A stretch of DNA of 64,000 bases, from the NCBI GenBank assembly GCA_948896235.1, contig CAQUUC010000001.1:458447-522446 (forward strand). The letters are read 5' to 3'. The notes beneath the pieces are model-generated. The model was not told the origin of the DNA. It searched no databases and saw only the letters and a list, made by a program, of their open reading frames with translations. The position numbers and the translations under genes are program-made. Source of the DNA: an uncultured Clostridia bacterium (GTDB lineage: Bacteria > Bacillota > Clostridia > TANB77 > CAG-508). Positions 9,577 through 21,514 of the stretch are shown here, one piece after another (positions within the stretch are counted from its first letter, which is position 1; every line of letters begins with the position of its first letter).

Positions 9577-9671
9577 ACGTTTTCTCCTTCAAAGTAAAGT
9601 TTTATATCTTCTATTTTTCACTGTATATTTTATCCTATTATTATATAAAGCTCCTTTTATATAATAATAGA

Positions 9672-9694
9672 GGCAACTAAAAAAATATGTTGCC
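9672..9694. terminator. Intrinsic terminator-like hairpin between secG and rnr
   Basis: GGCAAC pairs with GTTGCC around an A/T loop, followed by CCTTTTT on the plus strand. It lies between the 3' end of secG and the start of rnr. The U-run is on the plus side, so the direction is uncertain. Confidence 0.4.
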
Positions 9695-9716
9695 CCTTTT
9701 TATTATTTACTTAAAA

Positions 9717-9965
9717 CTAAATTACATACATAATTGATAATACAATTGTTAATATTGCAAAAGCTATTCCCAACATTATCGTCCATCTTTTTAGTTTTCC
9801 TTCTCTAGTTCTTCCTTTATTCTTCTCATAAAAATTATTTGATGATGAACCAGTCATTGCTCCACTCATTCCAGCATCATCTTTAGATTGCATCATAGCA
9901 ACAATAATTAATGCAAGGCAAACTATAACATATACAATAATTACAATATATTTTAAAATTTCCAT
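9717..9965 (-). CDS. secG: Preprotein translocase subunit SecG
   Basis: This 82-residue protein has two hydrophobic segments (about 5-25 and 60-80). Between them is the Gly/Ser-rich polar loop typical of SecG (MSGAMTGSSSNNFYEKNKGRT). SecG is the small auxiliary subunit of the SecYEG channel in the cytoplasmic membrane. An rnr gene follows on the same strand, as in many Firmicutes. The start is preceded by AGGAGG. Confidence 0.93.
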   Translation of the reverse strand: MEILKYIVIIVYVIVCLALIIVAMMQSKDDAGMSGAMTGSSSNNFYEKNKGRTREGKLKRWTIMLGIAFAILTIVLSIMYVI

Positions 9966-10082
9966 CTATTTATTCCTCCTCTAAAAGCAAAACTTTAAAA
10001 CTTTTCACTCTTAAGTTTAATTTCAATATTGATATTTTAGCACAAACTATAATAAATTGCAAATACTTTTAGAAATTTCTTT

Positions 10083-10769
10083 TTATAATATACAAATTAT
10101 ACTATATATTATTATTTTCAAAATATCTTTCGCAAATATATCTAAATTTACAAGTTTAATTCCCATATTGTTTAATTCATCATATTTAGATACAATTTTA
10201 TTTACATTTTCTTTTGAACATATATTATTTTCTTCTAAATATTCTTTAGCAATGTATCTTGCTTTTGTCATTGCATCTGTTTCTAACATACTTCTAATAA
10301 AGTACTGTACCATTCCCATAACTATAAGTATATATAAAAATATTGATGGCTTAGTAATAACATTACATACAGTTAATATTGATACTATTAAAAAATACAA
10401 CATATAAATATTTGTATAGATAAAGTTAAACCATAGCATTCTTTTACTTTGAATGGAATGTATACATTCATGTGCTACAGTTTGTATCCTTGTATAAGAA
10501 TCTCTTATGTTTGCAATTGTAATTGTATTAGTTACTACTACATATAGGCTTGTTTTACTATCCTTATCTTCCTTTATATTTACATTGTTATTTCCTAATT
10601 TGTTCAATATATTTTTACAAATATCTATATTATCAGGAAAGTCCTTTGTAATACTATCTAATTCTTTATCTTCACCAATTTGTTTTAGTTTTTTTATATT
10701 TAGTTCTAAAATAACCCACAATACCATTAAAAACATTAAACAAATTAAAATTAGAAATATATATTCCAT
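10083..10769 (-). CDS. Membrane-bound HExxH zinc metallopeptidase-like protein
   Basis: This 228-residue protein begins with a membrane helix (1-22). A soluble stretch contains the zinc motif AHECIHSIQ (HExxH, about residues 108-116), followed by two further membrane helices (about 125-165). The layout recalls the YugP-type membrane zinc peptidases, but similarity outside the HExxH core is weak, so the exact family is open. It is probably a cytoplasmic membrane protein involved in protein turnover. It lies 31 bp downstream of the ylbF-like gene on the same strand. Confidence 0.65.
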   Translation of the reverse strand: MEYIFLILICLMFLMVLWVILELNIKKLKQIGEDKELDSITKDFPDNIDICKNILNKLGNNNVNIKEDKDSKTSLYVVVTNTITIANIRDSYTRIQTVAHECIHSIQSKRMLWFNFIYTNIYMLYFLIVSILTVCNVITKPSIFLYILIVMGMVQYFIRSMLETDAMTKARYIAKEYLEENNICSKENVNKIVSKYDELNNMGIKLVNLDIFAKDILKIIIYSIICIL

Positions 10770-10800
10770 ATTTATTCTCCTCTTTTGTACTTACCTTATT

Positions 10801-11136
10801 CTATTTAATTAAATCTTCAACTGCATCGCCTATTATTTTATTAATATCAGTTAATAATACATTAAACTTTAATTCTGCGTCAAAATATTTTTTCATAGTT
10901 TCGTCTTGAATTAATTCAAGATATAACTTTTGCATTTCTATTGTTTTTTCTTCATCTCTTTTACCACTTTGAATTGTCATCAGTTGAACTTCATATCTTG
11001 AAGTTTCAAATTTATTTAACTTTTCTTTCAATTCTTGATTTTCATTAACTTCTTTTTTTAACTTTTTATAGTTTAGATACTCTTCTGAGTTTTTAATTTC
11101 ATAAGCTAATCTATTAGCTGTATCATAAATATTCAT
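10801..11136 (-). CDS. YlbF/YmcA family regulator
   Basis: This 111-residue, almost wholly helical protein matches the YlbF/YmcA (Com_YlbF) family in length and pattern: an N-terminal AxxLAYEIKNSEEY segment, a KLKKEVNENQELKEKL coiled coil and a KYFDAELKFNVLL motif. In Bacillus the members act with YaaT and RNase Y in mRNA processing and in competence, sporulation and biofilm control. The ribosome binding site is AGGAGG. Which paralogue this is (YlbF or YmcA) cannot be told from sequence alone. Confidence 0.8.
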   Translation of the reverse strand: MNIYDTANRLAYEIKNSEEYLNYKKLKKEVNENQELKEKLNKFETSRYEVQLMTIQSGKRDEEKTIEMQKLYLELIQDETMKKYFDAELKFNVLLTDINKIIGDAVEDLIK

Positions 11137-11160
11137 ACTATCTCCTCCTAAAAAAATTAA

Positions 11161-11182
11161 ATGGCAGCACCTCCACCACCAT
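11161..11182 (-). terminator. Intrinsic terminator after the glycosyltransferase gene
   Basis: On the minus strand ATGGTGG pairs with CTGCCAT (two G-T wobbles), followed by TTAATTTTTTT. It lies between the glycosyltransferase gene and the ylbF-like gene. Confidence 0.5.
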
Positions 11183-11216
11183 CCTTCTTAATTATTAGCT
11201 ATTTTAAAATAAATTT

Positions 11217-12510
11217 TTAAGCATATGCTTGTCTTTTTTTGAAAGATAACAAGTTTGTAATTTCTGCTTCTGTATTTTTTGCCTTTTTTGCTTTTTTTGC
11301 TTTTTCTTGTGCAATTTGATTTTTCTGGCGTTCTGCCATAGTTTGACATATAGCTTTTTGATATATAAAATGTGTATCTTGTGCAATTTTTGCCCAATTA
11401 TATTCATTTTTCACTTTAAGTTTTGCTTTTTTTACTACGCTATCTGCAAGTGCAGGATTATATAATAATTCAAGTATTGAATCTGCAAGTGAATTAGCAT
11501 TTCCAGCATAGCTCTTCATGCCATCTACACTGTGCTCAACTATTTCATTTAATCCCCCAATATCTGAAACAACCACTGGTGTACCTGAAAGCATTGCCTC
11601 TAATGCAACAATTCCAAAAGGTTCGTATGTACTTGGAAATACAGATACATCTGCACATTTATACATTTTACAAACTTGCTTTTGATCCATATATCCTGTA
11701 AAATACACTTTATTTCCTAATCCCATAGAGTATACTTGTGATTTTAATTCCTCCATCATTCCACCTTTACCAGCAATAATAAGTTTTGCATCGTGATATC
11801 CTGCTAGTATTTTAGGCATAGCTGAAATTAAATGTTGTACTCCTTTTTCATAAACAAGTCTTCCCATAAATAGAATTATTCTTTCATTATCTAAAGCATA
11901 TTGTCTTCTAAATTCATAATCTTTTTCTACACCATTAAACATATTTATATTTATTCCATTTGGTGCTACATTTATTTTTTCGAATGGTAAGCCAAATAAT
12001 CTTTGTAGTTCCCTTTTCATATAGTTACTATTTACTATTACTTCTGTAGATTCATATGTAAGCATCCATTCTGTATCATTTATATATCTTTGTGTTTCAT
12101 CGTGAATTCCTGAATTTCTTCCGTGATTCTGTTGCATGTATTGTTGATACTATTGGTATATCATATGAATTCTTTAGTGTTTTTGCAGCATAAGCAACTA
12201 ACCAATCATGTGCATGGATTACATCAAATGCACCTTCTTTTGCAATTATTTCACTTGCCTTTGCTACCATATTAAAGTTCATTTGCATAACCCAATCAAT
12301 AAAATTGTTTGGATTAATCATATAATTATCTACTCTATAGACTTTAACCCCTTTATCATCCTCAAAATATGGTGCATTTCCTTCTCTATATGTAACAACT
12401 GTAACTTCATGACCATCTTTTATTAATCTTTTTGATAAATCGTTAACAACTCTCGCAATTCCGCCAACAATTCTTGGTGGATATTCCCAAGTGAGCATAA
12501 GAATTTTCAT
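11217..12510 (-). CDS. GT4 glycosyltransferase, read through a CGG +1 shift
   Basis: This is a GT-B fold, family 4 (starch-synthase-like) glycosyltransferase of about 430 residues when the C at 12123 is skipped. The N-domain starts MKILMLTWEYPPRIVGGIARV and contains the HAHDW motif near 113. The C-domain has the nucleotide-sugar motifs GRLVYEKGVQHL and STYEPFGIVALEAMLSGTPVV. The interruption is at codon 130: after ATHATES-type residues (codon TCA) comes CGG. Read in frame zero the protein ends within 8 codons. Read from GGA it continues as GRNSGIHDETQRYI, the normal family sequence. The tail is Lys/Ala-rich. Its acceptor and donor are unknown. It is a lone gene with a terminator at 11161. Confidence 0.88.
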
Positions 12511-12743
12511 AGGTCAAAGTTCCCCTTTCTTCTGTGTTATCTTCTGTTTTATCTTTTTGTATTTTATACAACTTTATAACAAAAGTAAATATATTTTTAC
12601 AAAATAACTCTTATTTTGTAAAAATGTAATATAACTGTAATATTACCTGTCTTTATTAATTTTTTATGAAAATACACACATATATTAAATTATATGCTAT
12701 AATGTAAAATAGAGATAGTTTTAAGGAGTTGAACCTTGTATTT

Positions 12744-13292
12744 ATGCTAGAGATAAAAGAAAATATTCACGAGGATTATACCAATATGCGTGAATTTGAG
12801 AATATTATATATGATTTAGTTACTAATGATACTGTATTAAAAATGAAAAATTATAAACAACATTATGAAACAAGCTGCTTTGAACATTGCAAAATGGTTT
12901 CATATTATTGTTATTTAATATGTAAAAAATATAATTTAGATTACATATCTGCTGCTCGTGCAGGAATGCTACATGATTTATTTTTATATGATTGGAGACT
13001 AAGACAAAATGGTAGAAAAGGTTTACATGCTTTTACTCATCCGAAAACTGCTTTAGAAAATTCTAAAAAATTATTTACTTTAAACGAAAGAGAATGTGAT
13101 ATAATTTTAAAACATATGTGGCCTGTTACATTATTTAGTTTTCCTAAATATAAAGAAAGTTTTATTATTACCCTTGTTGATAAATATTGTGCAATACAAG
13201 AATCAATTAAGGCATATAAATCTAGAAAGAAACTACAAATTGCTTATAGATATGCTTATGTGTTTTTAAGTATGTTTATTTTACTTAGATAA
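12744..13292 (+). CDS. HD-domain hydrolase-like protein
   Basis: The protein has about 182 residues from ATG 12744, or five more from a TTG at 12729. The start is uncertain because the AAGGAG is adjacent to the TTG and rather far from the ATG. It carries an HD-type metal site: an early histidine (CFEHCKMV), the HD pair in GMLHDLFLYDW near residue 80, and later HAFTHP and ILKHMWP histidines. Such proteins are phosphohydrolases of uncertain substrate, common as stand-alone genes in Clostridia. dapB follows 24 bp downstream on the same strand. Confidence 0.75.
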   Translation: MLEIKENIHEDYTNMREFENIIYDLVTNDTVLKMKNYKQHYETSCFEHCKMVSYYCYLICKKYNLDYISAARAGMLHDLFLYDWRLRQNGRKGLHAFTHPKTALENSKKLFTLNERECDIILKHMWPVTLFSFPKYKESFIITLVDKYCAIQESIKAYKSRKKLQIAYRYAYVFLSMFILLR

Positions 13293-13316
13293 TTTATAAG
13301 AAATGAGGTATTTATT

Positions 13317-14063
13317 ATGGTAAAAGTTTTAATCAATGGTTGTAATGGTAGAATGGGTCAAGTTTTGGCTAAAGAAATTGATCGTTTTTCTAATTTATTA
13401 TTAGTTGGAGGTTTTGATATCGCTGATAATGGTTCAAACACTTTCCCTGTTTATACTAATATAAATGATATTAAAGAAAAACCTGATGTTATTGTAGATT
13501 TTAGTGTTCCTGTTGCAACTCTTAATATATTAAAATATGCAGTTAATTCAAAAATCTCTATGGTAATTGCTACCACTGGATTTGACTCTGAACAATTAAA
13601 AGAAATTGAAGAAGCTTCAAAAATCATTCCTATTTTTAAATCTTCTAATATGTCTTATGATATTAACTTGATGAAAAAGGTTGTTGCAGAAGTAGCTAAA
13701 GCTTTAAAAGGAACTGATATAGAAATTGTAGAAACACATCATAATAGAAAAATTGACGCTCCTAGTGGTACTGCTATTACTCTTGCAGACAGTATAAATT
13801 CTGCTTTAGGTAATAATATGGAATATGTGTTTAATCGTCATGATATACATGAAAAAAGAAAACCAAATGAAATTGGCTTTTCTTCTATTCGTGGTGGTAA
13901 CATTGTTGGTGAACATTCTGTTCAGTTTTATGGTGTTCATGAAACTTTTGAAATAAAACATACTTCTTATTCGAGAGATGTGTTTGCTGAAGGCGCTTTA
14001 AAAGCTTGTGAATTTATCGCAAATAAAACACCTGGTTTATATGGAATGGATGATATGGTATAA
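13317..14063 (+). CDS. dapB: 4-hydroxy-tetrahydrodipicolinate reductase
   Basis: DapB makes tetrahydrodipicolinate with NAD(P)H in lysine and diaminopimelate synthesis, which feeds peptidoglycan and, in spore formers, dipicolinate. The 248 residues show the Rossmann start (VLINGCNGRMGQVLAKEI), the ATTGF loop, SSNMSYDINLM and the substrate-binding motif ETHHNRKIDAPSGTA. SIRGGNIVGEH and the HTSYSRDVFAEGA end follow. Length is normal. A hairpin terminator follows at 14102. Confidence 0.96.
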   Translation: MVKVLINGCNGRMGQVLAKEIDRFSNLLLVGGFDIADNGSNTFPVYTNINDIKEKPDVIVDFSVPVATLNILKYAVNSKISMVIATTGFDSEQLKEIEEASKIIPIFKSSNMSYDINLMKKVVAEVAKALKGTDIEIVETHHNRKIDAPSGTAITLADSINSALGNNMEYVFNRHDIHEKRKPNEIGFSSIRGGNIVGEHSVQFYGVHETFEIKHTSYSRDVFAEGALKACEFIANKTPGLYGMDDMV

Positions 14064-14101
14064 AATAAAAATATATTTATGATTTTTATAGTGTTAAATG
14101 G

Positions 14102-14122
14102 ATAACTGTTTTTAAATAGTTA
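14102..14122 (+). terminator. Intrinsic terminator after dapB
   Basis: ATAACT pairs with AGTTAT around an A/T loop, followed by a T-rich tract (TCATTTTTTATTTTT). Confidence 0.6.
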
Positions 14123-14162
14123 TTCATTTTTTATTTTTAGAAGATATTTATATAATCAATTT

Positions 14163-14558
14163 TTATAATATATTATCTAAACTAAACATCTCTTTTTCAT
14201 GAATATGATCTAAAATATAAATGCACTTATCTATTGCCTCTATACTTTCTAAGTATTCTTCCACTTCTATATAGCTTTTAGCTGAGGTCAGTGCCGTTTT
14301 AACCTTTTCAAGTTCATCGTGTTCGATATAATATGCCATTATATCGTCTAACTCTTCCCATTTATCATAAGCTATATTGATATCACTTGTAACTTTAGCC
14401 TTATTAGGAGCTTCTTCTAACGCACTATTTCTCACTGTATTTAATTTTTCTGTGACTGTTTCTACAGTAATATCTGTATTTCTTTGTGTAACATAATTTA
14501 AACTAAAAATTAATGCTACTATTATTATACTTATTATCAATTCTTTATACATAAGCAC
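14163..14558 (-). CDS. DUF4363 family protein
   Basis: This protein of about 131 residues has one N-terminal membrane anchor (residues 5-22) and a helical extracytoplasmic domain (KWEELDDIMAYYIEHDEL). It matches the DUF4363 pattern. It begins directly after the stop of the DUF421 gene (GTG at 14558, or ATG at 14552), so the two are translationally coupled. This DUF421-DUF4363 pair recurs in spore-forming Clostridia. The function is unknown. Confidence 0.75.
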   Translation of the reverse strand: MLMYKELIISIIIVALIFSLNYVTQRNTDITVETVTEKLNTVRNSALEEAPNKAKVTSDINIAYDKWEELDDIMAYYIEHDELEKVKTALTSAKSYIEVEEYLESIEAIDKCIYILDHIHEKEMFSLDNIL

Positions 14559-15233
14559 TCAATTCCCTTCCTTCTTTTGGCAAAAAATTTGCCCCTTTCC
14601 ATCAAATGTTACAAGTAGTGCTTCTTCTGGTTTAATATTAAATTTTTCAACCTGTTTTTTTAACCATATATAATTTTTACCTATTGCTTTTAAATTGTCA
14701 TCCATTATTTTTCCATCCACTACTAAATCATATGGTATACCTTCATAATCAGGCATTATATTAAAATCTTCTGGTATAGTGGTTCTTTTATTGGGTTTTT
14801 GAATTACTGTTACTTGTCCACTGGTTTCCAAAATTGCATATTCTACATCCCCTATATTAAATACAGAATTATCTCTTAATCTTTCTTCTAATTCATTAAT
14901 TGTAAATCTCTCTTTGATAAGTGCTTTTTCATCAATTTTTCCCCTATAAATCAAAATTCTTGGTTTTCCACAAATTAATTCTCTTGCTCTTATACTTTTT
15001 AAATTAATAATAGAAATTATTAAATGCATAACTAACAAGCCCAAAATCGGAATTATTCCCCTTGTTATAGGAATTCCTGTTTCTGTCATTGGAATTGATG
15101 CAAGGTCTGCTATCATTATAGAAATTGCAAGTTCAAACGGTTGAAGTTGTCCTATTTCTCTTTTTCCCATAAATCTCATAACTATTAAAACTATTATGTA
15201 TAAAATAATTGCTCTTACAAATGTAATAATCAT
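14559..15233 (-). CDS. DUF421 (YetF/YrbG-like) membrane protein
   Basis: I chose ATG 15233 because AGAGGAG lies just upstream; a longer frame from 15350 has no start signal. The 224-residue protein has three membrane helices at the N-terminus, including the family hallmark MGKREIGQLQPFELAI. A cytoplasmic DUF421 domain follows, with ERFTINELEERLRDNSVFNI and a C-terminal WLKKQVEKFNI segment. Members include Bacillus YetF, YrbG and YdfS, and the role is unknown. The stop is TGA, one of few in the window, showing that TGA terminates here. Confidence 0.88.
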   Translation of the reverse strand: MIITFVRAIILYIIVLIVMRFMGKREIGQLQPFELAISIMIADLASIPMTETGIPITRGIIPILGLLVMHLIISIINLKSIRARELICGKPRILIYRGKIDEKALIKERFTINELEERLRDNSVFNIGDVEYAILETSGQVTVIQKPNKRTTIPEDFNIMPDYEGIPYDLVVDGKIMDDNLKAIGKNYIWLKKQVEKFNIKPEEALLVTFDGKGQIFCQKKEGN

Positions 15234-15399
15234 ATTTTTCTCCTCTTGAAATTTAAAAAAATTACCTTGTAACTTATTTTTTACAATTTTGATTTTATTA
15301 TACTTATAAATCTCGAATAATTTTATTTTTTTTGTAAATAATAATGTCATGAACTTTAAAAAATCATAAATGTATAAACTTTTTATAGGAGGTTTTATT

Positions 15400-15777
15400 A
15401 TGGATAACGAAAAAAGTAATGTTCAAAGTTCAAGCACAATGGGTACTATAGGACAAATAGTATGGAGATTTGTTGCAGCTGCTATTGTTCTTGCTATTAC
15501 AGCTTTCTTTACACCTGGTTTTACAATTAATAATATATGGTCACTAGCCCTTGCAGCTGTTGTTTTAACAGCCATCGATTATTTAATTGTTAGATTTACA
15601 GGTCTACATGCAAGCCCTTTTGGAAAAGGTTTTGTTGGATTCGTATTATCAGCAGTTGTATTATATGTAACACAATTTTTTGTTGCTGGTTATGCAATAT
15701 CTTGGATAGCTGCAATAATAGGTGCACTTGTTTATGGTGTAGTTGATTACTTTATTCCTGGCGATAGTAAACTATAG
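15400..15777 (+). CDS. Small four-helix membrane protein (phage-holin 4_2 or DUF2512-like)
   Basis: The start is the ATG at 15400, preceded by AGGAGG. After a Ser-rich polar N-terminus, the 125-residue protein has four hydrophobic helices with short loops (WRFVAAAIVLAITAF, LALAAVVLTAIDYLIV, GFVLSAVVLYVTQFF, WIAAIIGALVYGVVDYF). The pattern resembles the Phage_holin_4_2 and DUF2512 membrane families, which in Firmicutes are usually chromosomal and not lytic. The function is unknown. A terminator follows. Confidence 0.65.
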   Translation: MDNEKSNVQSSSTMGTIGQIVWRFVAAAIVLAITAFFTPGFTINNIWSLALAAVVLTAIDYLIVRFTGLHASPFGKGFVGFVLSAVVLYVTQFFVAGYAISWIAAIIGALVYGVVDYFIPGDSKL

Positions 15778-15782
15778 TGTAA

Positions 15783-15820
15783 AAAAGAAGATAAAATAAT
15801 TAATTATTTTATCTTCTTTT
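15783..15820. terminator. Bidirectional intrinsic terminator
   Basis: A stem of about 17 bp, AAGAAGATAAAATAAT pairing with ATTATTTTATCTTCTT, with A-run and T-run flanks, lies between convergent genes. Confidence 0.8.
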
Positions 15821-15832
15821 TATTTATTTTTT

Positions 15833-16426
15833 CTAATTTTTATCTTTTATCTTATTATATATATCATACCAAGAATAGCATCTAGTAATATTATTACCTA
15901 AAGAATGTTTATTATATTGTGTATTGTAACATATTATAGGAACTATTTTAGATAACTGCATAATATTATTAGGATTATCTTCAATCATTAAATCTATTTT
16001 ATGGTCGATTAATTCTTGTACTTTTTCTTCATTATTTCCTTTAGAAAAAATCAACTTATCATATACAATATCATATTTTGATAACCAAGCTTTAACTATA
16101 TTTCTCATTTTTTGTCCTATTTCGTCATCTCTATTAGTAGTCCATCTAGCAGTAATTATATATATATCATTTCCTTCTTGTTTTAATTTTTTTATCACTT
16201 CTCCTGTAAATCTTCTAGGTGCTTCATTTATGGCATAATGTTCTAAAAATGTTTTCCAAAATTCATCAGTTATATCCGAACTAACCTCAAATGTTTTTTC
16301 TGTTAAATAATCAATTTCGTTAATCTTATATTCTATATTGTTTTCTACACAATATTTGCTAAAATAATCTAACACATATTGTTCAAAATTAGTTATAACT
16401 CCATCTATATCTATTCCAATTCTCAT
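15833..16426 (-). CDS. HAD-family 5'(3')-nucleotidase-like protein
   Basis: This 197-residue HAD phosphatase starts with the catalytic motif DIDGVITNFEQYV (nucleophile Asp in DxDG, residues 5-8). Further motifs are ITARW, the motif III lysine region (KLIFSKGNN) and a late acidic motif IEDNPNNI. The pattern fits the NT5C-type deoxyribonucleotidases, which dephosphorylate (deoxy)nucleoside monophosphates. The substrate is not proven. It lies 13 bp downstream of glmU on the same strand and is probably cotranscribed. Confidence 0.8.
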   Translation of the reverse strand: MRIGIDIDGVITNFEQYVLDYFSKYCVENNIEYKINEIDYLTEKTFEVSSDITDEFWKTFLEHYAINEAPRRFTGEVIKKLKQEGNDIYIITARWTTNRDDEIGQKMRNIVKAWLSKYDIVYDKLIFSKGNNEEKVQELIDHKIDLMIEDNPNNIMQLSKIVPIICYNTQYNKHSLGNNITRCYSWYDIYNKIKDKN

Positions 16427-16439
16427 TTTATTCTCCTAA

Positions 16440-17699
16440 TTATTTTTTGTTCCAACCTTCTTTATTTACTTGTCTTTCTCTTGCTATTGCAAGTGAATCA
16501 TCTGGTACATCATCAGTTATGGTTGAACCCGCTGCTACAAATGTATTTTTCCCTAATGTTACTGGTGCAACTAAGTTTGTATTAGAACCAACAAATGAAT
16601 GCTCTCCTATTATTGTTTTACTTTTATTAAATCCATCATAATTACAAGTTATTGTTCCACATCCTATATTTGTTTTTGCTCCTATTTCACAATCTCCCAT
16701 ATAAGATAAGTGTGGAACCTTCGCACCTTCTCCTATTATAGCTTTTTTTACTTCTACAAAACTTCCAATTTTAACCTTATCACTAAGTCTACAGCCTTCT
16801 CTTATATATGCATTTGGTCCTATTTCGCAATCTTCCCCTATTACTACTCCTGATTTTATTGTTGTATTGGGATGTATTATCGTATCCATTCCTATTTCTA
16901 CATCATCATATATATAGGTATTATTTATATCTTCTATTGTAACTCCATTTTTCATATGTTCTGTATTAATTCTAAGTTGTAATGCTTTTGTTAGTATTTG
17001 TAAATCCATTCGATCATTTACACCTAACACTTCGGCATTATCAGATACTACTATAGAACCTGTTTTTAGACCTTTATCATACATTATTTTTATAACATCT
17101 GTTAAATAGTATTCTCTTTGTACATTATCATTTTTTAAATATTTTAATGCCTCTAATAAATCTTGTATATCAAAACAATACATTCCAAGATTAACTTCTT
17201 TTATTTGTAGCTGTTCTTCGTTACAATCTTTATGTTCTACTATTTCTTTTATCATTCCATTACTATCATGTATTATTTTTCCATATGGTATTAGCTTATC
17301 ATGCACCATTGTTAAAATTGTAGCACTCTCTCCTCTTTTATTAGATTCCTCAACTAAGTTTCTTAAGGTTTCGGGTCTCATAATAGGATGGTCACCATTT
17401 AAAATAAGTACTTTTCCTTTTTTTCCTTCTAATAATTTTGATGCTTTAATAACAGCATGCCCTGTTCCTAATTGTTCATCTTGAATAGCATATTTTACGC
17501 TATCTCCTAGCACTTCTTGTATTTGTTCTTTTTGATATCCCACTACTGTTATAACTTCTTCTATTCCTGCTCTTTTTGCATTTTCTACTGCTCTTCTTAT
17601 TATTTCTTTTCCATATATTTTATGTACTAATTTTGATTTCTTTGATTTCATTCTAGTGCCTTTTCCTGCTGCCATAACAATTGCTACTATTTCTTGCAT
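16440..17699 (-). CDS. glmU: Bifunctional GlmU (GlcN-1-P acetyltransferase / GlcNAc-1-P uridyltransferase)
   Basis: GlmU makes UDP-GlcNAc for peptidoglycan in two steps. The N-terminal pyrophosphorylase domain (1-225) has AAGKGTRMKSKKSKLVH and LNGDHP motifs. The C-terminal left-handed beta-helix acetyltransferase has hexapeptide repeats from about residue 250 (VEIGMDTIIHPNTTI, GSFVEVKKAIIGEG, GCGTITCNYDG), ending in the usual ARERQVNKEGW. At 419 residues it is somewhat shorter than typical GlmU (about 455), but no essential block is missing. Confidence 0.95.
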   Translation of the reverse strand: MQEIVAIVMAAGKGTRMKSKKSKLVHKIYGKEIIRRAVENAKRAGIEEVITVVGYQKEQIQEVLGDSVKYAIQDEQLGTGHAVIKASKLLEGKKGKVLILNGDHPIMRPETLRNLVEESNKRGESATILTMVHDKLIPYGKIIHDSNGMIKEIVEHKDCNEEQLQIKEVNLGMYCFDIQDLLEALKYLKNDNVQREYYLTDVIKIMYDKGLKTGSIVVSDNAEVLGVNDRMDLQILTKALQLRINTEHMKNGVTIEDINNTYIYDDVEIGMDTIIHPNTTIKSGVVIGEDCEIGPNAYIREGCRLSDKVKIGSFVEVKKAIIGEGAKVPHLSYMGDCEIGAKTNIGCGTITCNYDGFNKSKTIIGEHSFVGSNTNLVAPVTLGKNTFVAAGSTITDDVPDDSLAIARERQVNKEGWNKK

Positions 17700-17991
17700 A
17701 ATAACATTGTCTCCTTTCTTATGCTATAATAATTCTTATATATTCTAGCATAAAATAATATATAATGCAAATAAATTTCTCTATATATTATGTAAAAAAA
17801 TCTATAATTGTTAATATGCTTACTAAACTTTATATTATCCATAGTCCTAACATCTCTTATTTAATAATTATAATAAATTTTGCAAATTCTCTTTATATTT
17901 TTTATAAATTTAGTCATAAACCATATTAGGTGCAAATATACATTAGTAAAGTTAATTTTGTACAAACATTTTTCAAGGGGGTAAATTATAG

Positions 17992-19471
<1,480 letters not shown>

Positions 19472-19517
19472 AATATGTTATAATTAATTTATAACTCCAA
19501 GAAAGGAAGGTACTTTT

Positions 19518-19616
19518 ATGCTAAGAATTGGCGGATTTGAAATTGATGTAAAAGGATTACTCACTTTTGTTGCAATACTCTTTGCCGGATTAGCGCTTGC
19601 TTCTATTTTCTGTTAA
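19518..19616 (+). CDS. Very small hydrophobic protein downstream of spoIVA
   Basis: A 32-codon frame starts at ATG 19518 behind a strong ribosome binding site (GAAAGGAAGG) and ends in TAA just before a terminator. The product begins MLRIGGFEIDVKG and continues with a single membrane helix (LLTFVAILFAGLALASIF). It is 46 bp downstream of spoIVA and probably cotranscribed with it, so a sporulation role is possible. Unknown family. Confidence 0.6.
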   Translation: MLRIGGFEIDVKGLLTFVAILFAGLALASIFC

Positions 19617-19629
19617 CCATTTTTAGTAC

Positions 19630-19651
19630 GCCACTCATACAAATGGGTGGC
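19630..19651 (+). terminator. Intrinsic terminator of the spoIVA unit
   Basis: GCCACTCAT pairs with ATGGGTGGC, a 9-bp stem with one wobble pair and a 4-base loop, followed by ATTTTTCTT. Confidence 0.75.
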
Positions 19652-19771
19652 ATTTTTCTTGTCAAAATTCTATATGCCAATTGACACCTTTGGTAATTTT
19701 TCAATTTACGTATAATTATTCCTTTTTTGGAAATTACTATTTTAAAACAAAATTTTTATGGAGTAAATTAA

Positions 19772-21509
<1,738 letters not shown>

Positions 21510-21514
21510 AATAT

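Noticed and set aside
15400..15777. Prophage holin indicating a prophage.
   Set aside because: No other phage genes are near, and this membrane family is common on chromosomes.
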